DNA from: Streptomyces sp. SLBN-118
GTDB lineage: Bacteria > Actinomycetota > Actinomycetes > Streptomycetales > Streptomycetaceae
DNA length: 64,000 nt
Reading direction: 5' to 3'
Assembly (NCBI RefSeq): GCF_006715635.1
Contig: NZ_VFNP01000002.1
Location: forward strand, 1,798,001-1,862,000
Within the stretch, counting starts at the first letter, position 1; every line of letters begins with the position of its first letter. Both the position numbers and the translations under genes were made by a program. Below the pieces are notes generated by a model that ran no database searches, had not been told where the DNA came from, and saw only the letters and a program-made list of their open reading frames with translations. This document shows, in pieces, positions 28,716 through 37,436 of this stretch.

Positions 28716-30403
28716 GGCTTCATCCCACTGTTCGAAGAGCTGGCGGCGTTCTCGATGGCCGCGCGCAGAACCTGGCGGTCGTCGAAGGCGCGGACCACTC
28801 CGGCGATGTCCTGGCCCTGTTCGTGGCCCTTGCCGGCGACCAGCACGGTGTCGCCGGGCTGTGCGCGGGCAACGGCCGCGGCGATGGCGGCGGCCCGGTC
28901 GGCCTCGACCAGGACGTCGCCGCGTTCGTGGATCGGCACCTCGGCCGCCCCGGCGAGCATCGCGGCCAGAATCGCGAGCGGGTCCTCGGAGCGCGGGTTG
29001 TCGGAGGTCAGTACGGCGGTGTCGGCCAGACGCGCGGCGGCAGCGCCCATCGGTCCGCGCTTGGTCTGGTCCCGGTCGCCGCCGCAGCCGAGGACGATGT
29101 GCACCTTGCCCTCGGTGACCTTGCGCAGGGAGCGCAGGACCGACTCGACGGCGTCCGTCTTGTGGGCGTAGTCGACAACCGCGAGATACGGCTGGCCCGC
29201 GTCCACACGCTCGAGGCGGCCCGGCACGCCGGGGACGGCGGCGATGCCGTCGGCGGCGGTCTGCGGGTCGATCCCGGCGACGGCGAGGGTGACCACGGCG
29301 GCCAGGGTGTTGGCGACGTTGAACGGGCCGGGCAGCGGGGCCTGTGCGCGGATCCGCTCGCCCGCCGGGCCGACCGCGGTGAACGTGGAGCCGACCGCGC
29401 CGACTTCGACGTCCTCGGCCCGCCAGTCGGCGTCCGGGTGGCCCTCGGCGGAGAAGCTGGTGACCGGTACGGACGCCTCCTTGAGGAGCCTGCGGCCGTA
29501 CTCGTCGTCGAAGTTCACGACCGCGAGCCTGCTGCGCTTCGGTGTGAACAGCTGCGCCTTCGCCTGGAAGTAGTCCTCCATGTCGGAGTGGAATTCCATG
29601 TGCTCGGGGCTGAGGTTGTTGAAGACGGCGACGTCGAAGACGCAGCCGTCGACCCGGCCGAGCACGAGGGCGTGGCTGGAGACCTCCATGGCGACCGACT
29701 GGACGCCGCGTTCGCGCATCACGGCGAACAGGGCCTGGAGGTCGGTGGCTTCCGGGGTGGTGCGCTCGGACTTGATGCGCTCGTCGCCGATGCGCATCTC
29801 GACCGTACCGATCAGACCCGTGCTGTGGCCGGCCGCTCTGAGGCCGCCTTCGACGAGGTATGCCGAAGTGGTCTTGCCGGAGGTGCCGGTGATGCCGATC
29901 TGGAGCAGGCCGTCGCCCGGGTGCCCGTAGATCTCGGCGGCGAGGGCGCCCATACGGCCGCGCGGGTCGTCGGTGACCAGGACCGGCAGGCCGGTCGCGG
30001 CGGCGCGCTCGGCGCCCGCCGGGTCGGTCAGGATCGCGGCCGCCCCGAGGTCCGCCGCCTGGGCGGCGAAGTCGGCGCCGTGGAAGCGGGCGCCGGGCAG
30101 GGCGGCGTACACATCGCCGGGGCGTACCGCCCGGGAGTCGTGGGTGATACCGGTGACATCACCGGCGCCCGGGCTCTTCACACCCAGCGCGGCGGCCAGC
30201 TCCCCCAGGGATGTCGGGCGGGGCCGGTCCGGGCGGGGCGCTCCCGGATGTTTGGCGGGGGCGTCCTGCTGGGCGGTTCGGTACTGATCAGCTTGCGACA
30301 CGGCGGTGAGCGTACCGGGCGCACCCTGCCCGCGGCTAAATGAGGGGGCCTCGCGCTCGGACGGGTCCGGCGGGTTCCCGGAATCGGAAGTGATGGTTGT
30401 CAC
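28712..30403 (-). CDS. murE: UDP-MurNAc-Ala-Glu:diaminopimelate ligase MurE
   Basis: A 563-residue Mur ligase adding the third stem residue. The sequence shows THDSRAVRPGDVYAALPG, the ATP loop GITGTSGKTTSAYL, and SDNPRSEDP, the DNPR motif typical of diaminopimelate-adding MurE. Streptomyces uses LL-diaminopimelate; the motif alone does not tell LL from meso. About 70 extra N-terminal residues are Pro/Ala-rich. The GTG at 30403 has GGAGGA 9 nt upstream and lies 16 nt after ftsI. Confidence 0.95.
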   Translation of the reverse strand: MTTITSDSGNPPDPSEREAPSFSRGQGAPGTLTAVSQADQYRTAQQDAPAKHPGAPRPDRPRPTSLGELAAALGVKSPGAGDVTGITHDSRAVRPGDVYAALPGARFHGADFAAQAADLGAAAILTDPAGAERAAATGLPVLVTDDPRGRMGALAAEIYGHPGDGLLQIGITGTSGKTTSAYLVEGGLRAAGHSTGLIGTVEMRIGDERIKSERTTPEATDLQALFAVMRERGVQSVAMEVSSHALVLGRVDGCVFDVAVFNNLSPEHMEFHSDMEDYFQAKAQLFTPKRSRLAVVNFDDEYGRRLLKEASVPVTSFSAEGHPDADWRAEDVEVGAVGSTFTAVGPAGERIRAQAPLPGPFNVANTLAAVVTLAVAGIDPQTAADGIAAVPGVPGRLERVDAGQPYLAVVDYAHKTDAVESVLRSLRKVTEGKVHIVLGCGGDRDQTKRGPMGAAAARLADTAVLTSDNPRSEDPLAILAAMLAGAAEVPIHERGDVLVEADRAAAIAAAVARAQPGDTVLVAGKGHEQGQDIAGVVRAFDDRQVLRAAIENAASSSNSGMKP

Positions 30404-30419
30404 TGGTGGCTCCTCCGGG

Positions 30420-32348
30420 TCACTCGCCCGCCTGGAAGGTGACGGGCAGCCGGGCGGGGGCGGCGCCGGTCGGCGCGACCTGAAGGGTCTTGAGCGCGAA
30501 CTCCATGACCTTCTGGTAGATCGGGCCGCAGATCTGGCCGCCGAAGTAGCTGCCTTTGGTCGGGTTCTGGATGGCGCAGTAGACGGTGATGCGGGGCTTG
30601 TCGGAGGGCGCGAAGCCGGCGAAGGACGCGGTGTAGCCCTTGTAGCGGCCCAGTTCCGGATCGACCCGGTTGGCCGTCCCGGTCTTTCCCGCGACGCGGT
30701 AGCCGGGGATACGGGCCCTGGTGCCGGTGCCCTCCTCGTCACCGACGACCGACTCCAGCATGGTGGCCAGCGTCCTGGCGGTCTGCTCGCTGACGACACG
30801 GGACTTTCCGGGGGCGGGCGCCGGGGTGAAGTGTCCGTCGGGCCCCCTGGTGCCGCGGATCAGCGTGGGCTCGATACGTACCCCGCCGTTGGCGATCGTC
30901 GAGTAGACGGAGGCCGCCTGCATGGCATTGAGCGAGAGTCCCTGGCCGAAGGGGATCGTGTACTGCTGCGAAGTGGACCACTTCTGCGGCGCGGCGAGGA
31001 TGCCGGACGTCTCGCCCGGATAGCCGAGCCCGCTCGGACTGCCGATGCCGAATTTGCGCAGATACGAGTACAGGACCCGGTTGGCCGCGGCCTGGGTCTT
31101 GCCCAGCTGGCCGGTCGCGAGGATGGTGCCGATGTTGCTGGACTTGGCCAGGACGCCGTTGAGCGTGAGGTTCCAGGTGGCGTGGTCGATGTCGTCCTTG
31201 AAGAGCCGGTCGCCGCGGTGCAGCCGGTTGGGGACGACGACATGGGTGGCGGGGGTCGCGGCCTTCTCCTCCAGCACGGCGGCCATGGACATGACCTTGG
31301 CGGTCGAGCCCGGTTCGTACGCGTCCTGGAGCGCGGCGTTGCCCATCGCGGCCGAGTTGGCCTGCGTGAGGTCGTTGGGGTCAAAGCCCGGTGCGTTGGC
31401 CATGGCGAGCACCTCGCCGGTCTGGGTGTTCTGCACTATCACATAGCCGCGGTCGGCCCTGGACTTCTTCACCTGCTCGCTGATGGCCTTTTGAGCCGCC
31501 CACTGGATGTCGCGGTCGATGGTCAGCTCGATGTCGGAGCCGGGGACGGCAGGGACTTCGCGGGAGCCCGCGGTGGGGACACGGCGGCCGCCGGACTGGG
31601 CGTAGGTGATCTCGCCGTCCTTGCCGGCGAGTTCCTTGTCGAGCATGGACTCCACGCCGCCGCCCCCGCGGCCGTCGGCGTTGACGTAGCCCAGTATCCC
31701 GGCGGCGAGGTCGCCATTGGGATAGACGCGTTTGCTGCTCGGCTCCTGGAAGACGCCGCCGAGGACGTTGGCGCCGGGGCCGCCCTTGGCCTTGTCCGCC
31801 CTGGCCTTCTCGGCGAAGACGGACTTGAGGTCCTTGATCTGGTTCCAGACCTGGGGGGTCTGGCGGCGGGCGAGCACGGTGTAGCGGGACTTGGGGGCCT
31901 TGAGCTTCTTGGTGAGCTCGGCCGCGTCCCCGCCGAGGATGGGGGCGAGCAGCGCGGCGGCCTGTTCCGGTGCGTCGGGGGCCTTGCTCTCCTTCGGCGT
32001 GAACATCTTCGGGTCGGCGGTGATGTCGTACGCGTCGACGCTGGTGGCCAGGGCGATTCCGGCCCGGTCGGTGATCTCGCCGCGCTCGGCGGTGAGCTTG
32101 TGGCTGAGGTAGCGGTTCTTCTCCGCCTTGGCGGCGTACGCGCTCGCGTCGACGGCCTGCACCTGCAGGAGGCGTACGACGAACGCCAGCATCACCAGCG
32201 TCAGACCGAGGCTGACCAGACGCAGCCGGGGGCGGGGACTGCCGAGCCGGATGGCCCGCGGAGCCGGCCCGGGGCGGCGGGGCGCCGGCCGGACGGACGG
32301 CCGCCGGGCGGGTCCTGGCACGCGGCGGCGCTGAGGATCCTTGGGCAC
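30420..32348 (-). CDS. ftsI: Septal transpeptidase FtsI (PBP3)
   Basis: A 642-residue class B penicillin-binding protein that crosslinks septal peptidoglycan with FtsW. A 40-residue Arg/Pro-rich cytoplasmic region and one membrane helix (about 42-63) precede the pedestal (RGEITDRAG). The transpeptidase domain has STAK (348-351, active Ser), SSN (403-405) and KTGT (555-558). The GTG start is 4 nt after the ftsL stop. Confidence 0.96.
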   Translation of the reverse strand: MPKDPQRRRVPGPARRPSVRPAPRRPGPAPRAIRLGSPRPRLRLVSLGLTLVMLAFVVRLLQVQAVDASAYAAKAEKNRYLSHKLTAERGEITDRAGIALATSVDAYDITADPKMFTPKESKAPDAPEQAAALLAPILGGDAAELTKKLKAPKSRYTVLARRQTPQVWNQIKDLKSVFAEKARADKAKGGPGANVLGGVFQEPSSKRVYPNGDLAAGILGYVNADGRGGGGVESMLDKELAGKDGEITYAQSGGRRVPTAGSREVPAVPGSDIELTIDRDIQWAAQKAISEQVKKSRADRGYVIVQNTQTGEVLAMANAPGFDPNDLTQANSAAMGNAALQDAYEPGSTAKVMSMAAVLEEKAATPATHVVVPNRLHRGDRLFKDDIDHATWNLTLNGVLAKSSNIGTILATGQLGKTQAAANRVLYSYLRKFGIGSPSGLGYPGETSGILAAPQKWSTSQQYTIPFGQGLSLNAMQAASVYSTIANGGVRIEPTLIRGTRGPDGHFTPAPAPGKSRVVSEQTARTLATMLESVVGDEEGTGTRARIPGYRVAGKTGTANRVDPELGRYKGYTASFAGFAPSDKPRITVYCAIQNPTKGSYFGGQICGPIYQKVMEFALKTLQVAPTGAAPARLPVTFQAGE

Positions 32349-32352
32349 TGCG

Positions 32353-33012
32353 TCACCTGCCGGGGGTCGTCGGGGTCGGCTTCGCGGACGGCGGCGACGG
32401 CTCGGCCGCCTGACCGGTCCTGGTGGGCGCGGGCTTGGGCTCGGGCGCCGGTGCGGGCGCGGACTGCTGGGACGGCCCGAGGCGGGGGGCGGGCACGACC
32501 GATGCCGTCGGGGTCGTGGCCGGGGACGGAGCAGGGGCCCGGGCCGGGGATGCCGTGGGCGAGGGGGACGGCGGGGGCGAGGGGGACGCCGACGGGGACA
32601 CCGGGTTCCGGATCTCCATCGGCGACGGGTCGGGCGACGGCAGCGCGGTGGCCTCGCCCGGAACGCCGCGCACCGTGCCGTCCGGGTCGAGGAAGGCCGG
32701 ACTGCCGCCCGGCACCATGCCGAGCTCGCGGGCCCTGCGCTCCAGCGCGCCGGGAGCGGAGCGGTTGTCCACGTCCCGCTGCAGCGCCTGCTGCTCGTCG
32801 GTGAGTTCGGTGGTCTTCCGCTTGAGCTCGCTCAGCTTGAACGAGCCCTGGTTCAGTGCGGAGTTCAGCAGCAGCAGCGAGATCAGACCGCCGCCGAGGA
32901 GCACCACGACCAGCAGCACGAAGGGGGTACGGGCCGCGGTGCTCGGCCCCGACGGCATCAGCCTGGCGAGCCGCGCTGCCCGCCCCTTCAGCTGCTTGGC
33001 CGCTGAGTTCAC
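32353..33012 (-). CDS. ftsL: FtsL-like septum formation protein with long Pro-rich tail
   Basis: A 219-residue bitopic protein in the ftsL position between rsmH and ftsI. A basic cytoplasmic segment, one membrane helix (about 30-50), and a leucine-zipper-like coiled coil (about 51-98, [20 protein letters not shown]) fit FtsL/DivIC proteins, which are usually near 100-120 residues. The last 100 or so residues are an unusual Pro/Ala/Ser tail. The GTG overlaps the rsmH stop by 4 bp. The call rests on position and architecture because FtsL sequences diverge. Confidence 0.85.
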   Translation of the reverse strand: MNSAAKQLKGRAARLARLMPSGPSTAARTPFVLLVVVLLGGGLISLLLLNSALNQGSFKLSELKRKTTELTDEQQALQRDVDNRSAPGALERRARELGMVPGGSPAFLDPDGTVRGVPGEATALPSPDPSPMEIRNPVSPSASPSPPPSPSPTASPARAPAPSPATTPTASVVPAPRLGPSQQSAPAPAPEPKPAPTRTGQAAEPSPPSAKPTPTTPGR

Positions 33013-33962
33013 ACGTCCTCCCGGATGCGCTGCACTCCCCTGAGACGCGCGGGCGCCGCACGGCGGTTCTCGGCGACCTCCTGATCGGTGGGGAGCTCCG
33101 CGCCGCGGGTCAGCAGCTTGAGGCGGGGCTGGTACTCCTCGGGGACGACCGGCAGTCCCGGCGGCGCCGTATTGGCGGCGCCGGCCGCGAAGACCTGCTT
33201 GACCAGCCGGTCCTCCAGCGAGTGGTAGGAGAGGACGGCGATACGGCCGTCGACGGCGAGTGCCTTGACGGCCGCAGGGATCGCGCGCTCCAGCACGGTC
33301 AGCTCCCCGTTCACCTCGATGCGCAGGGCCTGGAAGGTGCGCTTGGCGGGATTGCCGCCGGTGCGCTTGGCGGCCTGCGGCAGCGCGTCGCGGATCAGTT
33401 CGACGAGACGGGCGCTGTTGGTGAAGGGCTCCTTCTCACGTTCCCTTACGACTGCAGAGACGATCCGCTTGGCCTGCTTCTCCTCGCCGTACATGCGCAG
33501 GATCCGCACCAGCTCACCGGGCGGGTAGGTGTTGAGGACCTCGGCCGCGCTGACGCCGGTCGTCTGGTCCATACGCATGTCGAGCGGGGCGTCCTGGGCG
33601 TACGCGAATCCGCGGTCGGCCTCGTCGAGCTGCATGGAGGAGACACCGAGGTCGAACAGGATGCCCTGGACACGGGGGAGCCCCAGCCGGTCCAGGACCT
33701 GCGGCAGCTCGTCGTAGACGGCATGCACCAGGGTGGCCCGGTCACCGAAGGGAGCGAGCCGCTCGGCCGACAGCCGCAGCGCTTCCGTGTCGCGGTCGAG
33801 CGCGACCAGACGCGCGTCGGGGAACTGCGTGAGCAGAGCCTCGCTGTGTCCGCCGAGCCCCAGGGTGCAGTCGACCACCACCGCGCCCGGCATCTGCAGG
33901 GCCGGGGCCAACAGGTCCAGGCACCGCTGGAGCATCACCGGGACGTGTCGGGTCTCGCTCAT
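33009..33962 (-). CDS. rsmH: 16S rRNA m4C1402 methyltransferase RsmH (MraW)
   Basis: A 317-residue S-adenosylmethionine enzyme that N4-methylates C1402 of 16S rRNA. Motifs are [13 protein letters not shown] at the start, [12 protein letters not shown] (cofactor loop), [19 protein letters not shown], and [14 protein letters not shown]. The ATG at 33962 has GAGAGGG upstream. It is the first gene of the cluster. No mraZ precedes it, unlike in mycobacteria and many bacteria. Confidence 0.95.
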   Translation of the reverse strand: MSETRHVPVMLQRCLDLLAPALQMPGAVVVDCTLGLGGHSEALLTQFPDARLVALDRDTEALRLSAERLAPFGDRATLVHAVYDELPQVLDRLGLPRVQGILFDLGVSSMQLDEADRGFAYAQDAPLDMRMDQTTGVSAAEVLNTYPPGELVRILRMYGEEKQAKRIVSAVVREREKEPFTNSARLVELIRDALPQAAKRTGGNPAKRTFQALRIEVNGELTVLERAIPAAVKALAVDGRIAVLSYHSLEDRLVKQVFAAGAANTAPPGLPVVPEEYQPRLKLLTRGAELPTDQEVAENRRAAPARLRGVQRIREDV

Positions 33963-34089
33963 GCGCCCTCTCAGGTCCGGCGCGGGGCGTACGTACTGCC
34001 GGGTCCCCGCCCGCTCAGAAGGGCCGTACGTACGCCGCACACGCGGGGAGAAAATGGAAATGTGCAGGATGTGTCCGTGAACTGCCGTC

Positions 34090-34117
34090 ACTTTAGTCCA
34101 CGCGTCCTCGCGGTCAA
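34090..34117 (-). promoter_or_regulatory. Candidate promoter of the dcw cluster
   Basis: On the minus strand TTGACC (34117-34112) and TAAAGT (34095-34090) are spaced by 16 bp, a fair match to the main vegetative promoter. It would give a leader of about 120 nt before rsmH. The call is by eye only. Confidence 0.45.
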
Positions 34118-34293
34118 TCAACCGGATGGCGCGTGGCGCGCGGTACCTGGGGACACGTCACGGATGCGAACAGTTCACCCGTACGGGTGCGCCCACATCA
34201 CCCCTGTGGGTTAGCTCACAACAAGGCTCATTGATGTTCTTTGTCCCCCCTCACAGCAGGCTTCGGCCCGCTGTGCGCATTACCGTCGTCCTC

Positions 34294-34836
34294 ATGTCGA
34301 CTTCCGCGCACCACCCCGCAGAAGCAGCGCTTCCCCGTAACACCGTCACCGACCGTCTCGTCGAGGCGAACCTGCGTTACGCCTCCGGTTTCCAGGACCC
34401 GGGGATGGACGCCCGCCCCGTACTGCGCGTGGCCGTCGTCGCGTGCATGGATGCCCGGCTCGACCTGCACGACGCGCTCGGCCTGGCGCTGGGCGACTGC
34501 CATACGATCCGCAACGCGGGCGGCGTGGTCACGGACGACGTGATCCGCTCGCTCACCATCAGCCAGCGGGCGCTCGGCACCCGCAGCGTCATACTCATCC
34601 ATCACACGAACTGTGGCCTGGAGAGCCTCACCGAGGACTTCCGCCACGAGCTGGAGGACGAGGTGGGGCAGCGTCCGCCGTGGGCCGTGGAGGCCTTCAG
34701 GGATGTCGATCAGGATGTGCGCCAGTCGATGCAGCGGGTGCGCACCTCGCCGTTCCTGGTGCACACCGACGACGTCCGCGGCTTCGTCTTCGACGTGACC
34801 AGCGGGCTGCTGAGGGAGATCGACCCCACTGCGTGA
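34294..34836 (+). CDS. Beta-class carbonic anhydrase
   Basis: A 180-residue cytoplasmic enzyme interconverting CO2 and bicarbonate. The zinc-site pattern is complete: Cys51-x-Asp53-x-Arg55 in CMDARLD, then His104-x2-Cys107 in IHHTNCG. The length matches the small beta subclass. The ATG at 34294 is preferred; an ATG at 34234 in the same frame is possible, and neither has a strong ribosome site. It is a single gene divergent from rsmH. A perfect 14-bp palindrome, CACCCGTACGGGTG, lies at 34176-34189 upstream. Confidence 0.9.
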   Translation: MSTSAHHPAEAALPRNTVTDRLVEANLRYASGFQDPGMDARPVLRVAVVACMDARLDLHDALGLALGDCHTIRNAGGVVTDDVIRSLTISQRALGTRSVILIHHTNCGLESLTEDFRHELEDEVGQRPPWAVEAFRDVDQDVRQSMQRVRTSPFLVHTDDVRGFVFDVTSGLLREIDPTA

Positions 34837-35034
34837 CCGGCCGGACACCCGGAGAATTGTGGCAACTCCGACAATTCCCACCCCTTTATCCACAGGCGAG
34901 TGACACGACGCGGCAACGGCAACAAGAATGCGGGTGTGACACCTTCCGGAACTTGCCGGAGCTGGTGTCCGTGTTTCGGGGTGGGCCGGGCCGTCTGAAA
35001 GGCGCCGGCCCGTGAAAGGGCCGAGGAGGGCCGG

Positions 35035-36081
35035 GTGACGACCTATGACGATCGAGCGAGCCTCACGGATCTGACCACGACAGCGGAGCGGGTCCGCAGG
35101 TCGGTGGAGGGTGTGATCGAGGGCAAGCCTGAGGTCGTACGGCTTTCGCTGACCGTGCTGCTCGCCGAGGGGCATCTGCTCATCGAGGATGTGCCGGGCG
35201 TGGGCAAGACGATGCTGGCCAAGGCGCTTGCGCGGTCCATCGACTGTTCGGTGCGGCGCATCCAGTTCACGCCTGACCTGCTGCCGTCCGACATCACCGG
35301 TGTGTCGATCTTCGACCAGCAGCGGCGTGACTTCGAGTTCAAGCCGGGCGCGATCTTCGCCCAGATCGTGATCGGCGACGAGATCAACCGTGCGTCGCCC
35401 AAGACGCAGTCGGCGCTGCTGGAGTCGATGGAGGAGCGCCAGGTCACCATCGACGGCAAGTCGTACGAACTGCCGAGCCCCTTCATGGTGGTGGCCACCC
35501 AGAACCCGGTGGAGATGGAGGGCACCTATCCGCTGCCGGAGGCTCAGCGCGACCGCTTCATGGCGCGTGTGTCGATCGGGTACCCCAGCGCGGACGCCGA
35601 GCTCCAGATGCTCGATGTGCACGGCGGGATCTCGCCGCTCGACGATCTGCAGCCGGTGGCGCACGCCCACGACATCGTGAAGCTCATCGACGCGGTGCGT
35701 ACGGTCCATGTCGCCGACGCCGTGCGGCGTTACGCGGTGGAGCTGGTGGCGGCCACCCGCAGCCACCCGGACCTCAGACTCGGCGCCTCGCCGCGCGCCA
35801 CGCTGCATCTGCTGCGGGCGGCGAAGGCATCGGCCGCGCTCAGCGGCCGTGACTACGCCCTGCCGGACGACATCCAGGCGCTGGCGGTCCAGGTGCTGGC
35901 CCACCGCCTGCTGCCCACCGCTCAGGCCCAGTTGAACCGGCGTACGGCGGAGCAGGTCGTACTGGAGATCATGCAGCGCACCCCCGTGCCCACGGCCGGC
36001 GGCTCCGAGACCACCTATGTCCCGGGCCGCAAGGCCCAGCCGCCGCTCTACGGCCAGCAGCCCGGCGCCCGGCGGTTGTGA
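35035..36081 (+). CDS. MoxR-family AAA+ ATPase
   Basis: A 348-residue chaperone-like AAA+ ATPase. Walker A is DVPGVGKTMLAKA (about residues 52-64) and Walker B is IGDEINRASPKTQ near 117, with sensor VVATQNPVEMEGTYPLPEAQ, all typical of MoxR. MoxR proteins usually act with DUF58 and VWA partners to mature or insert protein complexes. The GTG has GAGGAGGG upstream. It starts a three-gene operon with overlapping starts. Confidence 0.93.
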   Translation: MTTYDDRASLTDLTTTAERVRRSVEGVIEGKPEVVRLSLTVLLAEGHLLIEDVPGVGKTMLAKALARSIDCSVRRIQFTPDLLPSDITGVSIFDQQRRDFEFKPGAIFAQIVIGDEINRASPKTQSALLESMEERQVTIDGKSYELPSPFMVVATQNPVEMEGTYPLPEAQRDRFMARVSIGYPSADAELQMLDVHGGISPLDDLQPVAHAHDIVKLIDAVRTVHVADAVRRYAVELVAATRSHPDLRLGASPRATLHLLRAAKASAALSGRDYALPDDIQALAVQVLAHRLLPTAQAQLNRRTAEQVVLEIMQRTPVPTAGGSETTYVPGRKAQPPLYGQQPGARRL

Positions 36082-37436
36082 TGTCGGCCGGGGGCCCCGC
36101 CGCCGCGGAAGGCAAGGACACGGGCGGACTGCGGGCGGCCCTGGGCGGACTGACGACGCGTGGCCGTTCCTTCCTCGCGGCGGGCATTGCCGCCGCGGTG
36201 TGCGCGTATGTCCTCGGACAGAGCGATCTGCTGCGCGTAGGGCTGCTGCTCGCGGTGCTGCCGCTGGTCTGCGTCGCCGTGCTGTACCGCACCCGTTACC
36301 GGGTCGCGGCCAGCCGGCGGCTCTCACCCGCGCGCGTGCCCGCCGGCGCGGAGGCGCGTGTGCATCTGAGGATGGACAACGTCTCGCGGCTGCCCACCGG
36401 GCTGCTGATGCTCCAGGACCATGTGCCGTACGTGCTGGGGCCCCGGCCCCGGTTCGTGCTGGACCGGGTGGAGGCGGGCGGGCGGCGCGAGGTGTCGTAC
36501 CGGGTCCGCTCGGATCTGCGCGGGCGCTATCCGCTCGGCCCGCTCCAGCTGCGACTGAGCGACCCGTTCGGGATGTGCGAGCTGACCCGGTCCTTCAGCG
36601 CGTTCGACACGCTGACTGTCATCCCGCGGACCGAGGCGCTGCCCGCGGTGCGGCTCGCCGGTGAGTCCTCGGGTTACGGCGACGGCCGCCACCGCTCGCT
36701 CGCACTGGCAGGCGACGACGACGTGATCCCGCGCAACTACCGCTACGGCGACGACCTACGCCGGGTCCACTGGCGCTCCACCGCGCGCTACGGCGAGTTG
36801 ATGGTGCGCCGAGAGGAGCAGCCGCAGCGGGCCAGATGCACGGTGCTGCTCGACACCCGCCGCGTCGCCTACCAGGGCGCCGGTCCCGACTCCGCCTTCG
36901 AATGGGCGGTGTCCGGTGCGGCCTCCGCGCTGGTGCACATGCTGGAACGGGGCTTCTCGGTCCGGCTGTTGACGGACACCGGAAGCTCGGTGCCCGGTGA
37001 GGGCGCCGACGGCTTCGCCGGTTCGACCCAGGAGTCGGCGGACTCCGCGGGTCTGATGATGGACACACTCGCGGTCGTCGACCACTCCGACGGAGCCGGG
37101 CTCTCCCCCTCGTACGACGTGCTGCGCGGCGGGAACGAAGGGCTGCTGCTCGCCTTCTTCGGCGATCTGGACGAGGAGCAGGCGACCCTGGCCGCGCGGA
37201 TGCGCCGGCGCAGCGGTGCCGCCGTCGCCTTCGTCCTGGACAGCAGGTCCTGGGTGACGGGCGGGGCGGTCGCGGGGTCGGTCGAGGACCGGCTGCGACT
37301 TCTGCGTGAAGCGGGCTGGACGGCGCTGGCCGTGTCGCCGGGTGCGCACCTCTCCGACCTGTGGCGCCAGGCGGGCCGGGAGCGCAGCGAGTCCTCCGGC
37401 AGCGGTACGAACGGTTTCTCTGGGGGTTGGTCATGA
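36081..37436 (+). CDS. DUF58 domain membrane protein
   Basis: A 451-residue protein with two membrane helices near residues 30-75, a beta-rich region, and the DUF58 signature YRYGDDLRRVHWRSTARYGELMVRREEQ. A von Willebrand-like fold follows. It is the usual partner of MoxR ATPases. The ATG at 36081 forms a TGATG junction with moxR; the GTG 3 nt earlier is an alternative. Its stop overlaps the next gene (ATGA). Molecular function is unknown. Confidence 0.9.
   Translation: MSAGGPAAAEGKDTGGLRAALGGLTTRGRSFLAAGIAAAVCAYVLGQSDLLRVGLLLAVLPLVCVAVLYRTRYRVAASRRLSPARVPAGAEARVHLRMDNVSRLPTGLLMLQDHVPYVLGPRPRFVLDRVEAGGRREVSYRVRSDLRGRYPLGPLQLRLSDPFGMCELTRSFSAFDTLTVIPRTEALPAVRLAGESSGYGDGRHRSLALAGDDDVIPRNYRYGDDLRRVHWRSTARYGELMVRREEQPQRARCTVLLDTRRVAYQGAGPDSAFEWAVSGAASALVHMLERGFSVRLLTDTGSSVPGEGADGFAGSTQESADSAGLMMDTLAVVDHSDGAGLSPSYDVLRGGNEGLLLAFFGDLDEEQATLAARMRRRSGAAVAFVLDSRSWVTGGAVAGSVEDRLRLLREAGWTALAVSPGAHLSDLWRQAGRERSESSGSGTNGFSGGWS

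Noticed and set aside
30306..32804. 832-codon plus-strand frame opposite ftsI
   Set aside because: Gly/Arg/Val-rich shadow; ftsI has all penicillin-binding motifs in the other direction.
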